Shown in pieces: positions 5,291 through 6,250 of a stretch of 6,250 nt of DNA. The DNA lies in the NCBI GenBank assembly GCA_021811505.1, contig JAJZOM010000276.1:1-6250 (forward strand), written 5' to 3'. The stretch comes from Thermoplasmata archaeon. GTDB lineage: Archaea > Thermoplasmatota > Thermoplasmata > Thermoplasmatales > Thermoplasmataceae. The notes beneath the pieces were generated by a model that ran no database searches, was not told where the DNA came from, and saw only the letters and a program-made list of their open reading frames with translations. The position numbers and the translations under genes were made by a program. Each line of letters opens with the position of its first letter. The stretch's first letter is position 1.

Positions 5291-6250
5291 TACCGTCACC
5301 AACTATGATCTTCTTTTTATATTTCGCATAAACAGCGTAATCCAGCCACCTGACTTTGCTCAGCATCTCCTTGATCGTTGGAGCTGCATGTCTGTCCATA
5401 TTTTCTATCATGTCAGTAACTGTTATGTCGAAAGCGTCCGACCCGGCCCCTGAACCAAAAGACACTGCGAGTATCCTGTCTTCCGGTTTCGCAATATCAA
5501 GAACTGCCGAGAGGCCGGTCATCATTGAACCGGAATATGTATTTCCTATGATGGGGGTCAGCAATCCGTCTTTATACTGCGCTTCCTCAAATCCTAGTGT
5601 TTTGGCAGCCCTGGTAGGGAACTTACCGTTAGGCTGATGGAATATAACGTAATCATAATCCGAAGGCTTGGTGCCAACTTTCTCCATCATTAGCTTGGCA
5701 GCCGAAATAACATGTCGGAAATATGCAGGTTCGCCTGTAAATCGCTCACCATGGCTGGGATATGGCTGTCCTTCCCTTCTCCAGAAATCCGGAGTGTCTG
5801 AAGTTACAGATATCGTAGAATTTATTTCGGCAATTACATTTTCTCTTCCTATTATGTACGCAGTCCCTCCAGCGGATGCCGTGTATTCCAGAACATCTCC
5901 GGGAGCACCCTGCGATGTATCGGCCCCTATGGCCATCCCGTACTCTATCATGCCGGAATCCACCATACCCTTTACATTCTGCATTCCAGCCGTACCCGCT
6001 TTGCAGGCAAATTCGTAATCTGCCGAGAACAGGGCAAAATCCAGGCCTATTGCAGAGGCAACTATTGTTGCAGTGGGCTTTACCGCGTAAGGATGTGATT
6101 CTGATCCAACGTAGATCGCCCCAATAGTCTTTGGATCGAGGTGTTTCCTTTTTAACGCATTTCTCGCGGCTTCCACAGATATCGTTGCGACGTCTTCATC
6201 CGGAGCCGGAACTGATTTACTTAAAATGTATATCCCATTTTTTATGGCGT
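5283..6250 (-). CDS. Hydroxymethylglutaryl-CoA synthase, archaeal type (5' end outside window)
   Basis: The enzyme condenses acetyl-CoA with acetoacetyl-CoA to HMG-CoA, the first committed step of the mevalonate pathway to archaeal lipids. The frame stays open to the right edge. The GTG at 6174-6176 is an internal valine, since upstream codons encode [12 protein letters not shown], a conserved segment of the family. Numbering from the first complete codon, the catalytic Glu is E50 in [11 protein letters not shown], the nucleophile is C82 in [10 protein letters not shown] (codon 6003-6005), and the catalytic His is H204 in IFHQPNG (codon 5637-5639). GNTYSGS (235-241) and [11 protein letters not shown] (263-273) complete the fold. 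All three catalytic residues are intact. The visible 321 residues suggest about 30 are missing. The stop TGA 5283-5285 lies inside the thiolase start region, so the two are translationally coupled. Confidence 0.96.
   Translation of the reverse strand, partial: AIKNGIYILSKSVPAPDEDVATISVEAARNALKRKHLDPKTIGAIYVGSESHPYAVKPTATIVASAIGLDFALFSADYEFACKAGTAGMQNVKGMVDSGMIEYGMAIGADTSQGAPGDVLEYTASAGGTAYIIGRENVIAEINSTISVTSDTPDFWRREGQPYPSHGERFTGEPAYFRHVISAAKLMMEKVGTKPSDYDYVIFHQPNGKFPTRAAKTLGFEEAQYKDGLLTPIIGNTYSGSMMTGLSAVLDIAKPEDRILAVSFGSGAGSDAFDITVTDMIENMDRHAAPTIKEMLSKVRWLDYAVYAKYKKKIIVGDGIE
5296..5300 (-). promoter_or_regulatory. Ribosome binding site deciding the TTG start of the thiolase gene
   Basis: GGTGA on the minus strand lies five bases before TTG 5288-5290, inside the last codons of HMG-CoA synthase. 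Starting at GTG 5299 or TTG 5302 would place this motif inside the coding sequence, so the TTG at 5290 is preferred. Confidence 0.55.

Noticed and set aside
5283..6176. Treating GTG 6176 as the start of HMG-CoA synthase
   Set aside because: The frame continues upstream with conserved residues (KSVPAPDED), so the GTG is an internal valine and the gene is cut by the window edge.
1..6250. tRNA or rRNA genes, CRISPR repeats and riboswitches
   Set aside because: No cloverleaf-like sequence, rRNA block, regularly spaced repeat or recognisable aptamer was seen in any intergenic stretch by eye.

Overview
The window is archaeal chromosome, most likely from an acidophilic member of the Thermoplasmata. 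The reasons are an archaeal replication factor C small subunit, an archaeal-type HMG-CoA synthase/thiolase/DUF35 gene trio, A+T-rich TATA-like boxes about 25 bases upstream of several start codons (consistent with leaderless transcripts), GTG and TTG starts, and moderate base composition. The lineage is an inference from gene style and was not checked by any search.

Layout. On the minus strand, 1-535 is the N-terminal half of rfcS, which runs off the left edge. Bases 536-1043 hold the rfcS promoter and then apparently decayed coding sequence (about 775-1040) with no recognisable family. A stand-alone MOSC-domain gene (1044-1628, minus) follows and looks bacterial in type. Bases 1629-2094 contain a probable transposase C-terminal remnant (1671-1856, plus), a perfect 10-bp inverted repeat (1846-1867) and the upstream region of purN. 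purN (2095-2715, plus) is an intact glycinamide ribonucleotide formyltransferase. Its 3' end overlaps the 3' end of a convergent CPBP (CAAX-protease-like) membrane protein gene (2696-3691, minus).

From 3725 to the right edge the minus strand carries the first committed steps of the mevalonate pathway in transcription order: HMG-CoA synthase (5283-6250, 5' end outside the window), a thiolase-family protein (4127-5290) and a zinc-ribbon/OB-fold DUF35 protein (3725-4126). The genes overlap or abut, and the second and third have internal GGTGA-type ribosome binding sites, so they should be translated together. In other archaea these three proteins form one complex that passes acetoacetyl-CoA from thiolase to HMG-CoA synthase for isoprenoid (archaeal lipid) synthesis. 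The CPBP gene lies 33 bases downstream in the same direction.

The most notable observation is that the thiolase lacks the standard catalytic residues. The nucleophilic cysteine position is threonine (codon 5030-5032) and the histidine of the GHP motif is asparagine (codon 4286-4288), although the fold motifs and operon position are preserved and the partner HMG-CoA synthase keeps its Glu/Cys/His triad. The protein may be a scaffold or a different Claisen/aldol-type enzyme. The second area of interest is the MOSC gene, which sits between two decayed stretches and looks like a small acquired island.
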